A DNA stretch of 64,000 nucleotides from Adineta steineri (GCA_905250115.1 CAJNOI010000012.1:787273-851272); one strand, 5' to 3'; shown: positions 21,994 to 34,814, counted from the first letter of the stretch. Numbers and translations are program-made. The notes: generated by a model from the sequence alone, not told the origin.

Positions 21994-24025
21994 ATGAATG
22001 ATAATAATGAAATGGATATTTTTTATTCTAAATTGCAAACATATATCGATAGTCTGGATATAAAAAAGCGAAATAAATATACAATCAAAAATGATATGTG
22101 TTTAGATATTTTAAGTGTACTTAAAGAAGAAAATAATAATGTATCAGCAAAATTCAAATTTTGGGCTAAACAAACATTTCGACTTGTTAAAATAGGTTCA
22201 ACAGATTTTGTTTATGTTAAAAAACATAATTTGCCACTAGTTACACATGAACAAATATATTATAGAGTTGTTGATTGTCATGTTGCTGTCGGTCACTCTG
22301 GAAGAGACAAAACTTGGGCAGAAGTTAGTAATATTTTTGTTATCAATTTCTATCATAATTCTATATAGATTAAACGTCTTTATGCTGGTATTCCTCATCA
22401 AGCCATATGTATTTACATCAACATGTGTGATACATGTCAGACACGTCGCTCATTTCCAACACCGATTAGCGGAAAACCTATTGTTTCATTAGGATTTTTA
22501 ACACGTCTTCAAGTAGACCTAATCGATATGCGAAGTGTGTCATATAACAACTATAATTTTATTATGCACGCTAAAGATCATTTTACCAAATTCAGTTGGC
22601 TATATGCTTTACCATCTAAAGAAGCTATTAATGTAGCTAATAATTTACGTAACATCTTTTACACATTCGGACCACCAAAAATTTTACAAAGTGACAACGG
22701 CAAAGAATTTGTGTAATATTTAGTTTAAGTTAAAAAAATCATAGATTCTTTTTTTTTTTGTTAGCGCAAAAATTATTTTAGATCTAAAATTAAATTGGCC
22801 CGATTTAATAATCATTAATGGACGTCCACGACACCCTCAAAGTCAGGGTCTCGTGGAACGATCCAATGCAGTAGTTCAACATATGATCGGAAAATGGTTA
22901 GAAAAAAATAAAACATCTAATTGGCCTGATGCTTTAGGTATCAGATATTAATATAGATTTGATCTCACTAATAAATAATTACTAATTTTTCCATGAATAT
23001 TAAGGACCAGTTATGCTAGCTATTAATAATTCTATTTCACAAAGTACAAAAAAAAGTCCATACGAAATGGTTTTTGGTCAAACTCTACGTATTGATCATG
23101 ATTTCTGGGAAGAAATACAAAAACAATCAAAAAATTCTATTATTATTAATGAAGAAGAAATTGATGAATCAATTATTAATGAATTTAATTTATTTAATGA
23201 ACCAGTTCGTAGAATAAATATTAGCTTTTTTTGATCTTGTCTTTTTTAGTTAGCTACAAAAAATTCGACGTGTATTGATATTTCTTCCCCAATTTCAAAT
23301 TTATTATCAAATGAATCTGATACTGAATGTGCAGAGTAATTAATCCTATGAATTTAAATTTCTATCTTATTCTAATTTCATAGTAAATCTTGTCAAAATA
23401 CACCACATAAACGAATTCGTGAAGAAGCTGAGATATGCTATCTTCAAACAGCAGGTGCAGTTCTTTTTTTTTTTTTTAATTGAATATAATCATATACGTG
23501 TGCAGATTTCTAAATATTTTTTGTCTGCAATATGTTAGATAAAACAAAGATTATATTTATAATTTAGAACGTCAATTAAATAATTATAATCGTGCATTAA
23601 AAAAACAAAAAATATATCAAATAAATGATATAGTTGGTTTAAAAATTGCCAATGTAGATCGATCAAATATGGCACCATCTATTTTGCCATGTAGAGTAAT
23701 CCAAGTACTTGCAAGTGAAGAATCTTTAAATACGACCTATAAAGTAGCTACTTTATATGGAGTTATTTCTGACTCATTTTCATCTTCTGATTTTACTGAC
23801 TTATCTCAAACTGTATCAGCAGAATTACGACAATTAGACATTAAAACGTTATCATCTATTACCTTTATTCAAGCTTGTCAAAAATTAACACATTATAAAT
23901 CAAATCAAGTATGCAAATGTGTCGGTACATGTGACACAAATCGATGTCCATGTAAGAAACAATCTATAAAATGTTGTAGTAAATGCCATCGTGGCAAATG
24001 TACTTTATGTCAAAACTACATCTAA
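21994..24025 (+). CDS. DDE (rve) integrase/transposase with C-terminal CXC domain
   Basis: Seven exons (21994-22323, 22369-22712, 22765-22937, 23005-23204, 23250-23335, 23384-23454, 23568-24025) close in phase to 553 aa. An N-terminal zinc H2C2 motif is seen (HVAVGHSGRDKTW ... CDTCQTRR). The rve core holds the catalytic triad: Asp in RLQVDLIDMR, Asp in ILQSDNGKEF and Glu in SQGLVERSN, the last two on different exons. The C-terminal region has a VDRSNMAP segment and a Cys-rich CXC/tesmin-like knot (CKCVGTCDTNRCPCKKQS). This layout resembles the integrase proteins related to KRBA2/SCAND3 and Ginger-like transposases. It should cut and join the TG...CA ends of the element. All catalytic residues are present. 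Confidence 0.88.
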
Positions 24026-25283
24026 AGAGTTTTTTTATTCACGATTAATCTAAATATTTATATTAATAATATTCGATAAAGTCTTTCAAACGAGAAAATA
24101 ATAATTCTTATTATTTAAATAAAACAGAGTCTTCTCATAAGTTCTTTTACATATCATATGTATAGAAGCAAATAATAAAAAGAAAATAAATCGACTACAT
24201 TACTTAACATATTTTTTATATATGTGTCTTGAACAACAAAAACAAACTATTTGAATCTATGTTATCTATGCTTAAAAAAAATTAAAATCTGAGATATTAC
24301 AAATCTTATTTATATAACAGATGTATGCAACAAAAAAACAATGAAAATCTAAAATAAATATCAATATTTGATATTTATAAACCTAAATCAGTTCATAGTT
24401 AATAAAATAACCATATTTTAGTGCATCAGATCGATCCAAGCTTTATAAAGAACGAATATAGATTATACGGCATAAAACATACTATTACTTATATAAAAAA
24501 ATTCTGAATTAATTCTATTAAAAATTTACAAAAAAAATAATTCTCCACGTTCTCATATCATACAAACTAAAAACTTTTACTTATCAGCATTCCTGCTGCT
24601 CGAGAGTATTATGATATATAATTTGATTTTCTTATTTGTTATAAGATTATTGATAGATATATTTTAATAAACACAAAACAATTAGAATATTTTATTCTTC
24701 TTGTTTAGATCATTCAATATATGAAACTTTTAATTTCTTTTCAATTGTTTCATTTTTATGTTCATGTATTTAAATAAAAATATAATATAATCGGATTAAT
24801 TGTTTCAGTTGAAAATTCTTATTCTAAAAAAAGATTCATTAAGTTTAGTAATCAAACAGTAATTGATATGAAACGAGTCGATAATAAATGTATTTTACAT
24901 AGATGATTATTATCATCATTTTCATAGCATGCGTAATAATTATTATTCTTTAATTCAATTTTATCCGAATAAAAATCGATGGAAATTTAGATATTTTAAC
25001 AGATAGTAAAACGGCAGATTAATTTGTAAAAGATGTGACTTTTATTCCAGAGACTTTTCTTTTTTCTTTAAATCTTATTAATGATAAAGAAAATGGTTTT
25101 CTTATATGAGAAAGTCATGTACATATTTTATTTCATTTACACTTAATTAGAAATAGAAAGAATGTTTCTTTTGGAGCCATTTCATTAATTAATTTGTTTT
25201 TCTCTTCAACATAGGTTCAATGACGACTTAAAAAAAAAGATGATCTGATGTAAACGTATCTGTTTTATTTTAGATTAAAAAGA
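24026..25283. other. Element spacer between integrase and RPA-like gene
   Basis: Very AT-rich. A few short coding-like pieces near 24800-25100 lack splice logic. It probably holds the promoter of the next gene. Confidence 0.35.
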
Positions 25284-26724
25284 ATGGCATCTTATGTATC
25301 AAGTTCTAGTACATCTGTTGAAATTTGTGATAATATTGACAACGAAACGTAAATAAAACGTTGAAATTAATATGAATATTTATTTACTTAGTTGTAGAAA
25401 TACTAATGTATCATTAGATACTATACCAAAATCAATTGAACAAAATAAAAATGAAACTGATGAAAATTTACAATCGAGTAATCTATAATGAATAATACAA
25501 ACCATAGAAACAATCAATTTCATTATTGAATTTTTTTTCTAGATACTGAAATGTGCTCCAACAATATCGTTTTATCAAGAAATATGGTTACTGAATATAT
25601 TACACAAAATATAAATAACAATCATCAAGATACATCAACAAGTCAGTCTTTTTTAATGATATTAAAATATTACTAAATTTTTCGAAACATATGACTACAA
25701 ACATACTAAGTCAATTGAAAATAGATAAAAGAATGTAATTAGTGTTATCATATACAAATGCTAATCATCTATCTAATGGACCATGAATTAATTTAATATA
25801 TTTCATAGCTCTATAATTTTGTTTTTGAAAAATTAAAAATTAATATACATAAAAAAAAATAATCTCATTGGTTTTGTATGATTGGTTCTATTTTAGACAA
25901 TGAACGTGTTCTGATCAATATTGTCGATATCAACAATAATATAACATTTATGTAAGTTTTTTCTATATTATTTTAACTGCATAAATTCATTAATACTCGA
26001 AAATAAAAAAATTCATATCGTATTTTTATATGTAGGATCTAAGCTGATTCATTTGAAACTATTAGTTTTTATAAATCATTCCTAGTTACTATTTTCTGAT
26101 ACTGAATACCGAATTTTATTTCGTAGATTTATTTATTTTATTCATAATAAATATTTTTATTATAGATGGAAAATTCGAGCTGTCGTAACTTGCGAATATC
26201 CCAAACGAACTTTTGTTAATACACATGGAACAGGTGAAATTTCTAATTGGGATTTGACTGATTCATCTGGTTCCATTACATTGGTTGCATTCTTTTTTTT
26301 CTTTTTTAGATGTAGAAGGACGAGTCCTACGGGACTTTGGTATTTCAACTGGTGAACGAAATGGTAATATTTGGAGTCGAAGAGATATTCATATTGATCA
26401 GGATGGAACTCATTTGTCAATGACTTTATGGAATAGTCAGGTAACTATATAAGAATTTTATATTTTATCATTAAATCTATTTTTTTTTCAGGCTCGATCT
26501 GTTGATCGAAATATGGTTGGACTTAATATAAAATTCAAAAATGTTAAAGTATCATGGTATGATGGTATGTATAACCCATATTAATCACATTTAACATTTT
26601 AAAATTAGTTATTTTTTAAATTGTCTTTTTGATAATAAACTCTTCATTCGATTAATGTTCTTTCCATTTTCTAGGAGCACGAAATCTCATTACAATGGCT
26701 AATTCACAATTATCAATAGTATAA
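25284..26724 (+). CDS. RPA70-like OB-fold ssDNA-binding protein
   Basis: Eight small exons (25284-25348, 25398-25477, 25543-25641, 25897-25951, 26166-26269, 26310-26440, 26492-26564, 26675-26724) close in phase to 218 aa. After a polar Asn/Ser-rich N-terminus, exon 5 reads like an RPA1 DNA-binding domain strand set (KIRAVVTCEYPKRTF, then GEISNWDLTDSSG). Exons 6-8 match the next OB fold (SRRDIHIDQ ... LSMTLWNSQA ... VKVSWYDG ... NSQLSIV). RPA coats single-stranded DNA during replication. A reduced, element-encoded version beside PrimPol suggests it serves the element's own ssDNA. The exon 5/6 junction is the least certain, because the upstream read-through SGSITLVAF also looks RPA-like. Confidence 0.68.
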
Positions 26725-27188
26725 TTGTTATATTCCAACTAATATCAACATCTATTGATCTTATCATTATTTATAGTGCAGAAAACTAACTTCTTCTATC
26801 AAATGTTAATTAACTTCTCTATAAACAGTTGTTTTTCTTTTGCATTATATAGAACATTGCTTGTTTATTCCAATATATAAATAGAGTAGATAAAATATAA
26901 TTATAATCATTAGATAAAAAAAATTGAATAAACTTATTACGGATAATTAATACGTTAGTAAGGGATGATCTTTTTTTCTTAATCTTATAGCTTTAAAAAT
27001 AAGAGAAAACGATAAAAACGGGATACTCAAAATAAATTCTCGGTAAAGAAAATTTGTTATGATATAGATTCTTGAAAACTTATTCTACCTTTCTAATGTG
27101 ATATTTATATTTATAATAAATAATTACTAAATAAATAGGCGCCTTCTTAATATTACTTGAAGATTCATTTTTAATATCATAAACTATA
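26725..27188. other. Element spacer upstream of PrimPol
   Basis: AT-rich, with no coding signal. It is the likely promoter region of the PrimPol gene. Confidence 0.4.
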
Positions 27189-28775
27189 ATGGCGTTGATC
27201 GCAAAATTAATCAAAAGTCTTTTTACAAACAAAGTCGTTAGTTACCGAATAAAAGATTTAATAGATCAATTATCAAATCAAAATTTAAAAAATATGATCT
27301 GTATAAGCATGGAAATAGATAACAACAGTCGTCAATTCTCTTATTTTACATTAGATGAGTTGATTATTTTATATCAACATTCAAGCGTGATTGAGCGTTC
27401 TCTTTATGAATTAATGACACCTGAAAATCAAGTAAAAGCATATATCGATTACGAATATTATACTGATTACAATATTGACATTAAAAATTGTCATACTGGA
27501 CCTATTTGTCTCTTAAAAATATTCTACTATTTATTAAATTCTCAAATTCATAATGTTCAACAAAATATCGATCAAATTACTCACATCTTGGATCAATTTC
27601 TCATTCTAGAAGCGTAAGATATTGTTTCCACTATACTATTTTAAGTAAAAGTTCTGATCAATAAACGTTTTTATTTGAAAAAAAAACTTGAAAAATCTTA
27701 GTTTAATGTCTGATAATAATCTAAATCACTCTGAATGTAAATAAAATAAAATAAAAAAATTTCTATCTGAGTAATTTCTAGATCAACTTGCGAAAAAATT
27801 TCGTACCATTTCATTCACGCAAATCCATCTATGTTGTTCGAAAATAATATTACACTTGGACTATTCATTAAAGGTGTTATTTATTATTCTCTATGGTTAA
27901 TTACACAACATAAATGTTCGTCATTTAATATCAATTTACCTTCACAAACATATACAATATCTGATTTACTAATATTATTGACACCACATTTACATACATT
28001 ACGTACATGTTGCATTAAATGTGAATTATATATAGGTTACGTTACAATTGCAGAATTTGCTCATTTATTAGTATTCAATAAAGACAATCGATTAACCTTA
28101 GCAGTTGATTTGAGCGTATACTGTAAAAATCAACAATTCAGATTGTTTGATTCCGTTAAAATTGGTAAAGCAAATCCTCTTCACCAATCAATTAATTTCC
28201 CATTTAATAATGCGAAACTTTCATACTTTGATGTTCTTCGTAAATCATTATTGACCTACATTGAAACGATTGATATACCAATAATTTATTTAAAAAACAA
28301 TCAATTCATACATACATCCATAGATCAAATAATTTCACCATCAATGTTTAATAATAATTTTATTGATTTAAACAAACTTAATAGTCTGATTAATACTAAT
28401 TTTATGTTCTCATTAGGTACTACATCTACCACAAATACAAGTAAAATAAATATGTCATCATTCACAATACCACCAATGATCGTTAATTCAACTCAACCAG
28501 AAATAGAACAATTTACATTATTCGTAAATAAATTAATTCAAGCAGATCAATTTCATCAAGGTTATATTCGATCATGTGTACGTGGTAATCGAAATACAGA
28601 TATAGTATTTTATAATATAGGAGGAAACTATCGATTTTGTCCTCGCAAAGGTACTCATCACCAGCGAAATACAATAGCTATATTAATAGATACAAAAAAA
28701 TTGACATACACGATTCGTTGTAAAGATATTGATTGTGATAATAGATCTTTGATATGGAAAATGATTGATGAATAA
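27189..28775 (+). CDS. PrimPol-type archaeo-eukaryotic primase-polymerase
   Basis: Exons 27189-27613 and 27782-28775 with a 168-bp intron close to 472 aa. Three catalytic motifs of the AEP/PrimPol family are in place. Motif I is AYIDYEYYTD (Asp87, Glu89). Motif II is SYHFIH (Ser149, His151), split from motif I by the intron. Motif III is AVDLSVY (Asp251), followed by the PrimPol signature NQQFRLFDSVKIGK. A C-terminal zinc knuckle (FCPRKGTHHQRN ... CKDIDCDN) matches the UL52/PrimPol type needed for priming. It should make primers and extend them on single-stranded DNA. It is shorter than cellular PrimPol (about 560 aa in humans) and lies between the RPA-like and ATPase genes, as a replication module. 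Confidence 0.9.
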
Positions 28776-29043
28776 TATTTAAAAAAAAAAAGATTTTTTT
28801 TCAAACTTATTAGTTCTCTGCTCGAAAGCATAATTCTATTTTATATCGTATATGATAAATATTATTATATTATAACAACTAATTCTTATTGTCTTATACT
28901 TAGAGATATATTTGTAATTAGATAATTACTTTTATTATTGATACGACTTCGCTCCTTTTTTTATTTTAACAATTCAATCTATTCACACTGTATCTTAGTC
29001 TATGTTTCATTTCATATCATTAATTTATTTCCAAATTTAAGTG

Positions 29044-32000
29044 ATGTCAACAAAATTGAATAAGAATCAAGATTATTTATCCAATTGCATATGGCAACGT
29101 AACTTGAACGATGCACGTAATATACATGTTAATATTGATAATATTCTCGATTCTTCGTTTTCTTTATTACATGATCTTTTAAAAAATTTTGAAATATCAA
29201 ATAATACAGATCCTACTGGTCTTTTATTATCTTTATTTACATGTGTTGGTCATTTAGCAGGCAATAGTGAAGTTGATATAACAAATCATTGTACGAATTT
29301 GAATATTTTTCTTCTACTAATTGGACCATCAGGTATAAAAGGAAATGAATAATTTTCTTTAATAACATATTTATAGGATGTGGAAAATCGAAAATAATAG
29401 GTCCAATAAAAAAAGCGATGATAGCTGCAATGAAAGTATTGGGATTGTCGAAAGAAGATGCAGGAATTCTTGATGATTTCACTTGTCCAACTTTATCAGC
29501 TAAACTTGCAAAATCTAATATTTTTGTTATTACAGATGAAGCAGAAAAACCATTATTAGAATTAGGTTTCTATACACCATCATCCGACGCAAGTGCTGGT
29601 GATCGTATTGCGGGCTGCAAATTTTTTGGTACAATACCAACAACTAAAGATACAATGACATATCATTTGGATATAAGTTCACATTTATCTTTTATGGGTG
29701 CAACAACAGGCCGTTTGTGGCCACGTTTAATTAACTATTATGCTCAAGCATCTCAAAGCGATGGTATGTCAGAACGGTGAGTATTTATATTGAGTAAAAC
29801 TTTTTGTTAGTTTTACTCTTGAGAATAGTGAGATAACCATTATAAAATATCTAATACAATTTTTATAATACGATTTTTTCGATATTGTGACATTGGTATT
29901 ATAATAGATATGTTAATAATTAAAATAAAATTTTTAGTTTCGTTCATTATGCAATGCCGAAAAAAAAAGAAGCAAAATTAAATTATTCACAAACATTGGA
30001 ATATGATGATGCGAATGATGATAATAATGATGAAGACGAAGATATCAGTGATGATGAATATAACAACGAAAAAATGAATAAAATAGATCAACATCTTCCT
30101 AGTTTAACACAAATTTTGATTGTTTCATATTTAATTGGGAAACGTATATTTCATCTTAGTCGAACTGGTACTAAAAAGTTTTACAATAAAGTACGTCAAT
30201 ATCAAGAATTATCCGAAATTGATAAACCAAATGACATTAATTTTGGGTCTCGAATGGGTAAATCGGCAGAAATTCTTTGCAAATTTGCTGCCATTGCCGA
30301 ATTAATGAAAATAGTACTAGAAATTTTAAAGTAATTAAAGATTACTTCATTTAATTTTTATCTTAAAAAAAATTGTTAATTTTAAATAATACGAAACAAT
30401 GATAATCTGAGAGGAGAACATTCACTTCTATAATTTTATCTATTGTAGGATTCTTCGTCTTCAAAATCAACTTGATTATAATGATACTAGTATTGATTTT
30501 ATTCGAAATGTAACAAACATAATTCAAAATAAATATCCAACAACAAATATTATTCTTGAAATCACTTCATCTAGTTGTCGTTTGGCTGGTCAACTGTTAT
30601 GTAGTCATTTAGTTAAAATGTTATTTGCTTTTTACAATGTTAATCCTGTTGTTTCTAATCATGAAACAAATATCAATCAAATGACATCAAGTATGAAAAT
30701 TATATGTACCATTAATTCCAACGATTTTTTATAATAAATTTAGCTCAATCGACTGTCAACACCATTCGACAACGTATTATTCAAATGTCACAATTAATAT
30801 TTCTTAAACGAGATCTAACTGGACCAATGGGATTATTACGACATTTTCCAACAGATCTAGTTAATTCAGTTCTCAATGAACTTTCAAGTTATGAATTGAT
30901 TCGACAAGGACGTAAGCATTGGCTTATTTGTATTTCAGTACTTTTCCGATCGTCATTTAATTCTAATCATGATACACAGAAATTTAAATCTTTTTTTTTT
31001 AATCTTTTTTAAAAGCATTCATAACTACTACAGCACGTGCTACCGTATTTATTCGATCTTATCCATCAGATTTTGTTTTAAATGATACTCTCAAACGAAA
31101 TGCAATCGATCAACTGTTGAATGACATAAATATTAATTTAACAACTTATATGCAATTATTAACCAACAGCATTATCAAAGAAAAACAAGTTTTAACAACT
31201 ACTGGAAAACAAATCTTAATGTTACCTGAACACAAGTTCTTATATGAAAAATTAAAGGAAAAATATCCTGAACGTCAACTAGAAAGTATGTCTTTTCAAC
31301 AATTACATATATAAAATTTTTTTAAATTACTTCGATAAATATTTACATTCATCGTTAATATATGATAGATAATATAACAATAAATTCAAACGATACATTA
31401 AATGATTGTAATCGTCATGACATAGATAATCAAATTACAAATGCTCAATTAATAAGTAATCCAAAAATATGTAATAAATTTTATACATAAATAATTAATA
31501 TTTTATATTAAATAACTTCTTCCTATTAAGTACCAATATTGCTGGAACAAACTTCAGATCATCATATTCAACATCAACCCTCTAATTCATTTAATCAATT
31601 GTCCTTACAATCACAAAACACATCTACTTGTGACAATTCGGATAGAATGTCTATCATAGTTAATCCAGCACAAAGTATAATATCTTTACTTATGCGTTAA
31701 TGTTAATAATAAATTTTAAACTATCTTTAGAAAATATGATCAGTGAAAATATTCATAGTATTCCTATTGTTATTAACACGCTTGACCATACACAGCAACT
31801 GACATCGGTTGAATTGTCAAGATCTCTTTTAAATACGACTACATATTCTAATTCTAATGAAATCTCTTCCAGTATTCAAGAAACACATATGAACGAAAAA
31901 TCAAATGGTAAAATTGTTTTACATGATGTTTTCTATATAAACAGTTCTTTTTAGAACAACCATTACATTCTTATAAAAACTTAAACGATACTAGTCAAAT

Positions 32001-32856
32001 ATCAACCGGTATGTTCTTTCCAATGATATTATATTAACAATCAACAATTTTCGTCATAGATATTGATCCATATAATAAAAATTCAATACATTCAAAAAAC
32101 ATTTCTAATATTGTGTCAAATGTAGAATTACAAAACATAACAACTCCAATCACGAATATTTTATTATCAACACCGTTCATAAATAGTACAGTTGATCAAG
32201 TAGTATCTAATAGCTCTAATGAAAGCATTTATATAACATCTACTCAATCTCAAACCAGTCATACAACCGATACGAATACATCATTAAATATTTCTGAAAG
32301 TTACAATACACCTGTAAATAATCAAGCTTCATATGATCTAAACGGTAAGTAATTTTATAACATTTTAGTGTCAAGGATTTCTACAATAACACTATCAGTG
32401 AAACACACAGATATGATATAATACCTTTATATCAATAAATAATACCGGAATCCTTATCATCTATTCGATATTCTACAATAACAAAATATCCACCTTTAAA
32501 CAAATCTTCTACTATTTGTTCAATTTTCTCAAATTTTTTTTCTCCGTACTACTATTTTTTCATATAACCTCTTATAACATCTCTTACCATTATTGATGCT
32601 TAAAATGCGTGCTTAATTAAGAAAAACAATCTTTCACGATGCCCCTATTGATTTAACATTTTGTATTAAACAAAAAATATTTTATATGAATATCGATTTA
32701 GATACGATTAATTTTATACCAACATCTTCCAATGTTCAACACACCACACGTTCTCAATCTGATATAAATAAACGAAAAAAACAGAAAAAATGTTCAAATG
32801 ATAATATCAAAACAAAAAAAAAGTATAAGCGAAAATCAATAAATAAAACAACTTAA
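29044..32856 (+). CDS. P-loop ATPase, DUF3987-like (putative replicative helicase)
   Basis: Twelve exons (29044-29332, 29377-29776, 29938-30330, 30449-30690, 30744-30911, 31016-31285, 31369-31470, 31531-31674, 31731-31907, 31955-32008, 32060-32344, 32702-32856) close in phase to 892 aa. The first intron (44 bp) splits the Walker A loop; spliced, it reads GPSGCGKS. Walker B is in IFVITDEAEKPLLELG, and an SFMGATTGRLWPR stretch follows. This order resembles DUF3987 proteins found next to primases in bacterial mobile elements. An acidic loop (about residues 245-265) and a long Ser/Thr/Asn-rich tail ending in a basic, NLS-like KRKKQKK patch follow. A helicase or primase-helicase role is inferred from the partner PrimPol. 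Confidence 0.72.
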
Positions 32857-34330
32857 TTATAAACTAATATTTGATTGCTTAATCGATACACTAATTATTT
32901 TGTGTAATATGCATTTAAGTTGATAATTAATATCATAATATTCTGTTTCTTTGTTTTACGGATAATTCGTATTATCCTTGATAAAATATCGTTTAGTTGA
33001 GTTTTATTTTCTTTTTCTATTAATATATTAGCTTCCTCTGTTATGTCATGCATTTCAATCTTCTTACTACAATAAAAAAAACGCCGCTTTAACGAAAATA
33101 TAGTAGCTAATTGAATCAGCTATCTATGTAAAAGTTAGTACTATTTAAACATTGACATAGCTATTTAAAATATTGACAATTATTTTTTAAACAAATGTGC
33201 ACAACTATCAAATTATTTAAGCATCTAATTCCTTTCCTATAGAATTTCTGATATGATTTTTCACTGTATGACTGACGTTGGAAAGCCTGTAAGTTTCTCT
33301 TTCTCGCAAATAGGTATCAAAAAATTCAAATTGCTATGATAATTCTGTAATAATCCTAGCTTTCAATATCTCATCAAATGATGTACGTTAACCAATATAT
33401 GCTGCTACAAATGAAGTAACTATTTAAATAATACTATATTTTTCATTCAATTACAAAATGCGGCTCGAATACAATCAGTAGTTTTAAATAAATAAATTAC
33501 ACTTATTCAAATAGGTAATATTCAAAGTATATACTACAAGAAAATTAATATATGTAAAGTTTAACTAATATAAAAATATTTATTGGATATTTCTGTACTA
33601 ACAAGTATCTGTTCTGAGAAGGACTATTTTGCGCAAATAATTTAATATATTATATCGCATTGTCAAAATAATTCCATCTAAGATCATTTTTTTTGTATCC
33701 TCTGCTCGAAAAGAAGTCAGTGATCTTAAATAAATAGATAGCACTCATTTAAATAGCAATATAGTTTTCAATAGGTTTCAAACTTTAGATAGTTGGAAAG
33801 TCTTTAAATACCTATAACGATTTATTCAATACTACTTTAAGATCAAATAACTATTCGTGGAAATAAAAATTAAAGATTAAATATCCACCAAATATTTAAA
33901 TAGGTATGTCAATCTTAAAATACTATTGCACAATTAAATAATTGCTCTTCAGATATAGTATATTAATCAACTAACAACAATTTAAATAGCTACCGAATTT
34001 AATCAAATAGATTAGCAAATGTTTAAATACTATTAGAGATTTATTTGGTAATCAACAAAACATATTCATTAGTATATCTCATTTAAATACCTCCTCATTC
34101 ATTTATTCGAACAACATACAAAAGAAGAAATAATATAACAAAAAGAATAACTACAGTACAAAATCCATTTAATAATGAAATAATATCCTCCGAACATTCG
34201 GTATATTAGTTCTTAGACATTTGAAAAATCGCAACAATATTTCTTCCAAACGAAAATAAACTTTCCGATCATTGAAATTGCTAAAACCAATCAATTCACT
34301 CACCACTAAACAAAACACCTGATGTAAATC
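32857..34330. repeat. Subterminal array of TTTAAATA-type motifs
   Basis: No gene. Between about 33130 and 34095 variants of a/tTTTAAATAg (CTATTTAAATAA, CATTTAAATAGC, ATTTAAATAGGT, CAATTTAAATAGCT, CATTTAAATACC) recur more than ten times at irregular spacing of 40-120 bp. Being clustered in the element's right subterminal region, they could be protein-binding sites. Base composition alone could explain part of this. Confidence 0.4.
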
Positions 34331-34339
34331 ATTTTTTCT

Positions 34340-34675
34340 TAAAGAAGATAAAAGAAAATAATAATGTCCCCATGTCCCAATGTCCCGTGCTTTAGAAAAA
34401 AATCAAACATCTATTATAGATCTTTTTATTAAATAAGATAAAAAAATAATACTAATGTCCCAATGTCCCAATGTCCCGTGCTTTAGAAAAAAATCAAACA
34501 TCTATTACAAATCTTTTTTTTTCGATAAGATAAAACAAAATANNNNNNNNNNAAATCTTTTTTTTTCGATAAGAAAAATAAAAATAACAATGTCCCAATG
34601 TCCCGTGCTTTAAAAACAAATCAAACATCTCGTACAAATCTTTTTTTCTTCAATAAGATAAAAGAAACATTGAGG
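34340..34675 (+). repeat. Tandem repeat, unit about 90 bp, in right end
   Basis: Three to four units, each with one to three AATGTCCC words, then CCCGTGCTTTA, an A-run, TCAAACATCT and a T-run ending CGATAAGATAAA. A 10-N gap (34543-34552) sits inside, so copy number may be underestimated. Confidence 0.85.
34543..34552. other. Assembly gap (10 N)
   Basis: The flanks are near-identical repeat units (AAATC, T-run, CGATAAG on both sides), so the gap is probably a repeat-collapse artefact. Confidence 0.8.
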
Positions 34676-34771
34676 CGTTTCTAACTACATACTTAAACAA
34701 ATAATCTTATATCCTTAAAAACAAAAACTTTATGTATATAAAGTATTCTATCAAAACATTTATGCTATAAT

Positions 34772-34814
34772 AGACAATTCCAATCTCAACTAAATTCTAA
34801 ACTCAACTGCCACA
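34772..34814 (-). repeat. Right terminal inverted repeat
   Basis: The reverse complement begins TGTGGCAGTTGAG and carries AGTTGAGATTGGAAT, matching the left end in inverted orientation. On the plus strand it ends ...CACA before the target copy. Confidence 0.85.

Larger units (their letters stand above)
19502..34814 (+). mobile_element. 15.3 kb integrase/PrimPol DNA transposon
   Basis: The ends are inverted repeats: left TGTCACAGTTGACATGAGAA, right (reverse complement) TGTGGCAGTTGAGTTTAGAA, both continuing with AGTTGAGATTGGAAT. About 42 bp match with about eight differences. Termini of 5'-TG...CA-3' and a 6-bp tatata duplication fit a retroviral-type integrase. Four plus-strand spliced genes follow in order: DDE integrase, RPA-like protein, PrimPol, DUF3987-like ATPase. 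Both ends hold subterminal repeats. There is no capsid, protein-primed DNA polymerase, reverse transcriptase or LTR, so it is not a Polinton, virus or retroelement. It interrupts a GPCR exon cleanly, implying recent insertion. Confidence 0.88.

Noticed and set aside
26160..26420. Minus-strand 86-codon frame
   Set aside because: It is the shadow of the RPA-like exons on the opposite strand, which have consistent splice phases and domain similarity.
19502..34814. Polinton/Maverick or polinton-like virus
   Set aside because: There is no protein-primed PolB, capsid, packaging ATPase or protease. The ends are TG...CA rather than AG-type, and the genes are heavily spliced.
19502..34814. LTR retrotransposon because of the integrase
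   Set aside because: No reverse transcriptase, RNase H, gag or direct long terminal repeats. The ends are inverted repeats.
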